5,743 nucleotides of DNA. Source: Gemmatimonadota bacterium. GTDB taxonomy: Bacteria > Gemmatimonadota > Gemmatimonadetes > Longimicrobiales > RSA9. This document shows positions 5,190 to 5,743 of the stretch, piece by piece. Each line of letters starts with the position of its first letter. The first letter of the stretch is position 1. A program made the position numbers and the translations under genes. The notes below the pieces were generated by a model, which made no database searches, was not told the origin of the DNA, and was given only the letters and a program-made list of their open reading frames with translations. The stretch is taken from assembly GCA_016207445.1 (NCBI GenBank), contig JACQPS010000073.1, positions 1 through 5,743 of the forward strand, written 5' to 3'.

Positions 5190-5195
5190 ATATAG
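5190..5195 (-). promoter_or_regulatory. Candidate -10 box for the membrane protein gene
   Basis: On the minus strand TATATT (complement of 5190-5195) matches the -10 consensus at 5 of 6 positions. The best-spaced -35 position (17 bases upstream) is TTCCCG, a poor match that falls inside the inverted-repeat cluster at 5205-5243. Transcription would start near 5183, about 28 bases before the ATG at 5155. Confidence 0.4.
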
Positions 5196-5204
5196 GGCAT
5201 CTTT

Positions 5205-5243
5205 GAAAGACCGGGAACTGCCGGTCTTTCGACCGGCAGTTCC
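5205..5243. repeat. Three-arm cluster of mutually exclusive hairpins
   Basis: GAAAGACCGG (5205-5214) pairs perfectly with CCGGTCTTTC (5221-5230) over 10 bp with a six-base loop. Alternatively GGAACTGCCGGTC (5214-5226) pairs perfectly with GACCGGCAGTTCC (5231-5243) over 13 bp. Both stems use 5221-5226, so only one can form. On the minus strand the longer stem is capped by a GAAA tetraloop closed by C-G, a very stable RNA loop; on the plus strand the loop is TTTC. The cluster lies between two divergent genes. Confidence 0.85.
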
Positions 5244-5287
5244 GCGGGGTTGCGCCCGGGGCGCGGAAGCGCCATCGTGGGCGACGG

Positions 5288-5301
5288 GGTTAACGTCAAC
5301 C
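5288..5301. repeat. Near-palindrome just upstream of the ribosome binding site
   Basis: GGTTAACGTCAACC is a 14-base inverted repeat with a single mismatched pair (5291 against 5298 on the dyad). It abuts the GGGAGG ribosome binding site at 5302-5307 of the next gene. It could be an operator or a short RNA stem; chance is also possible. Confidence 0.3.
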
Positions 5302-5312
5302 GGGAGGCGCAG

Positions 5313-5570
5313 ATGGCCGTTCCCACGGCGGTGATCCCCGAGGGCACGCGGGTGCGCATCCGGCAGGCGCTCTTGCCGATCGATCCCGCGGCCGTCGGCC
5401 ACATGGGCGTGGTAGTGGACGCGAGCGAGTACCACGCGCACTCGTACGGCGTCGTGCTCGACGGCGAGCAGGAGCTGCGCTTCTTCGCGCCCACCGAGCT
5501 CGAGATCGTGCAGGAGCTCGTGCTGCCGCCCGAGCGCGAGGCGGCGAAGCAGCGGCGCGCGCTGCCCTGA
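5313..5570 (+). CDS. Small predicted beta-barrel (SH3-like) protein, unknown function
   Basis: An 85-residue protein. The ATG at 5313 has a strong GGGAGG ribosome binding site (5302-5307) five bases upstream and is preferred over an in-frame TTG at 5250. Residues 10-66 alternate short predicted strands and turns: EGTRVRIRQAL, then VGHMGVVVDAS, HSYGVVLDG and ELRFFAPTELEIV. This pattern of a G-T-x-V opening, a G-x-V-V-D strand and a V-x-L-D-G strand resembles small SH3 or KOW-like barrels found as accessory domains. The C-terminal tail (72-83, PPEREAAKQRRA) is charged and probably helical. No catalytic motif is visible. It is a single-gene unit ending 24 bases before a strong intrinsic terminator. 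The family assignment is inferred from the strand pattern only. Confidence 0.78.
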   Translation: MAVPTAVIPEGTRVRIRQALLPIDPAAVGHMGVVVDASEYHAHSYGVVLDGEQELRFFAPTELEIVQELVLPPEREAAKQRRALP

Positions 5571-5594
5571 GCCGCGACTCGACGAAGCTGTGCG

Positions 5595-5622
5595 ACCGGC
5601 CCCCGCGGGGCCGGTTTTTTTT
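5595..5622 (+). terminator. Intrinsic (Rho-independent) terminator
   Basis: ACCGGCCCC (5595-5603) pairs perfectly with GGGGCCGGT (5607-5615) around a three-base CGC loop. A run of eight T (5615-5622) follows. This is the clearest intrinsic terminator in the window and ends the gene at 5313-5570. On the minus strand there is no matching T-run, so it acts in one direction. Confidence 0.93.
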
Positions 5623-5697
5623 GCGCAGTCGCAGGCGGATTCGCCGCGGAACGGTTGCTGCAGTTTCGCGTGGGCGGGACCGGATGGGAGGAGGCGC

Positions 5698-5743
5698 ATG
5701 CCGGAAGAAATCACGCGCTGGCAGCGGAAGGCCGCAGCCGAGG
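5698..5743 (+). CDS. Start of an unidentified gene, truncated by the window end
   Basis: Only the first 15 residues are inside the window: MPEEITRWQRKAAAE. The ATG at 5698 follows a purine-rich GGGAGGAGG ribosome binding site (5686-5694), very strong by the standards of this window. An ATG at 5684 in another frame lies before that site and is less likely. The start is polar and charged, with no signal peptide or membrane helix yet. No promoter was recognised in the 75 bases between the terminator and this start. The product cannot be named. Confidence 0.6.
   Translation, partial: MPEEITRWQRKAAAE

Noticed and set aside
5156..5200. Fifteen-residue N-terminal extension of the membrane protein to an ATG at 5200
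   Set aside because: No ribosome binding site precedes it, whereas the ATG at 5155 has GAGG at good spacing. The candidate -10 box at 5190-5195 also lies inside the extension.
4791..5714. Minus-strand open frame of 307 codons at the right end
   Set aside because: It crosses a strong terminator, the hairpin cluster and two supported genes, and shows no domain; GC-bias artefact.

Overview
This is a GC-rich bacterial chromosomal window with short intergenic gaps and GC-rich third codon positions. The gene families suggest a Gram-negative or Gram-negative-like soil or sediment lineage; Gemmatimonadota is my best guess. That guess rests on overall composition and on the style of the unrecognised proteins, not on a marker gene, so it is tentative. 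No tRNA, rRNA, CRISPR array, transposase or phage gene was seen.

Layout: (1) Bases 22-918 (+) encode a complete or nearly complete 3-hydroxyacyl-CoA dehydrogenase with all four catalytic residues. It converges, nine bases apart, on a small lipoprotein gene on the minus strand (928-1326). (2) Bases 1391-1485, between the lipoprotein gene and the next minus-strand gene, form a large imperfect hairpin whose two arms are both built from degenerate 6-base units. (3) Bases 1506-2813 (minus) hold a compact pair: ribosomal protein bS21 (rpsU) followed 27 bases later by a Ca2+/H+ antiporter. A plausible promoter lies just upstream of rpsU. (4) Bases 2895-3662 (minus) encode a 255-residue protein of unknown function. 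(5) Bases 3663-4169 contain no convincing protein gene. They look regulatory: A/T-rich patches, a 27-base alternating purine-pyrimidine run, small inverted repeats and a good plus-strand promoter near 4024-4053. (6) That promoter reads into a 59-residue ribbon-helix-helix-like small protein (4170-4349). It is followed by a 108-residue unknown protein (4513-4839) whose C-terminus resembles the C-terminus of the divergently transcribed 255-residue protein. (7) A perfect 16-bp hairpin (4861-4896) separates this gene from a convergent two-helix membrane protein (4922-5155, minus). (8) An unusual three-arm alternative hairpin (5205-5243) lies between that gene and a small predicted beta-barrel protein (5313-5570, +). 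The latter ends at a textbook intrinsic terminator (5595-5622). (9) A new gene with a strong ribosome binding site begins at 5698 and leaves the window.

How the genes work together: the dehydrogenase (fatty-acid or butanoate-type metabolism), bS21 (translation) and antiporter (ion homeostasis) are housekeeping functions with no obvious common pathway. The most novel-looking part is 2895-4839. There, two proteins sharing an L-P-P-F-E-x-W-A-x-x-Y C-terminal motif are transcribed away from a shared regulatory region, with a putative small DNA-binding protein between them. Whether they form one system is inference.
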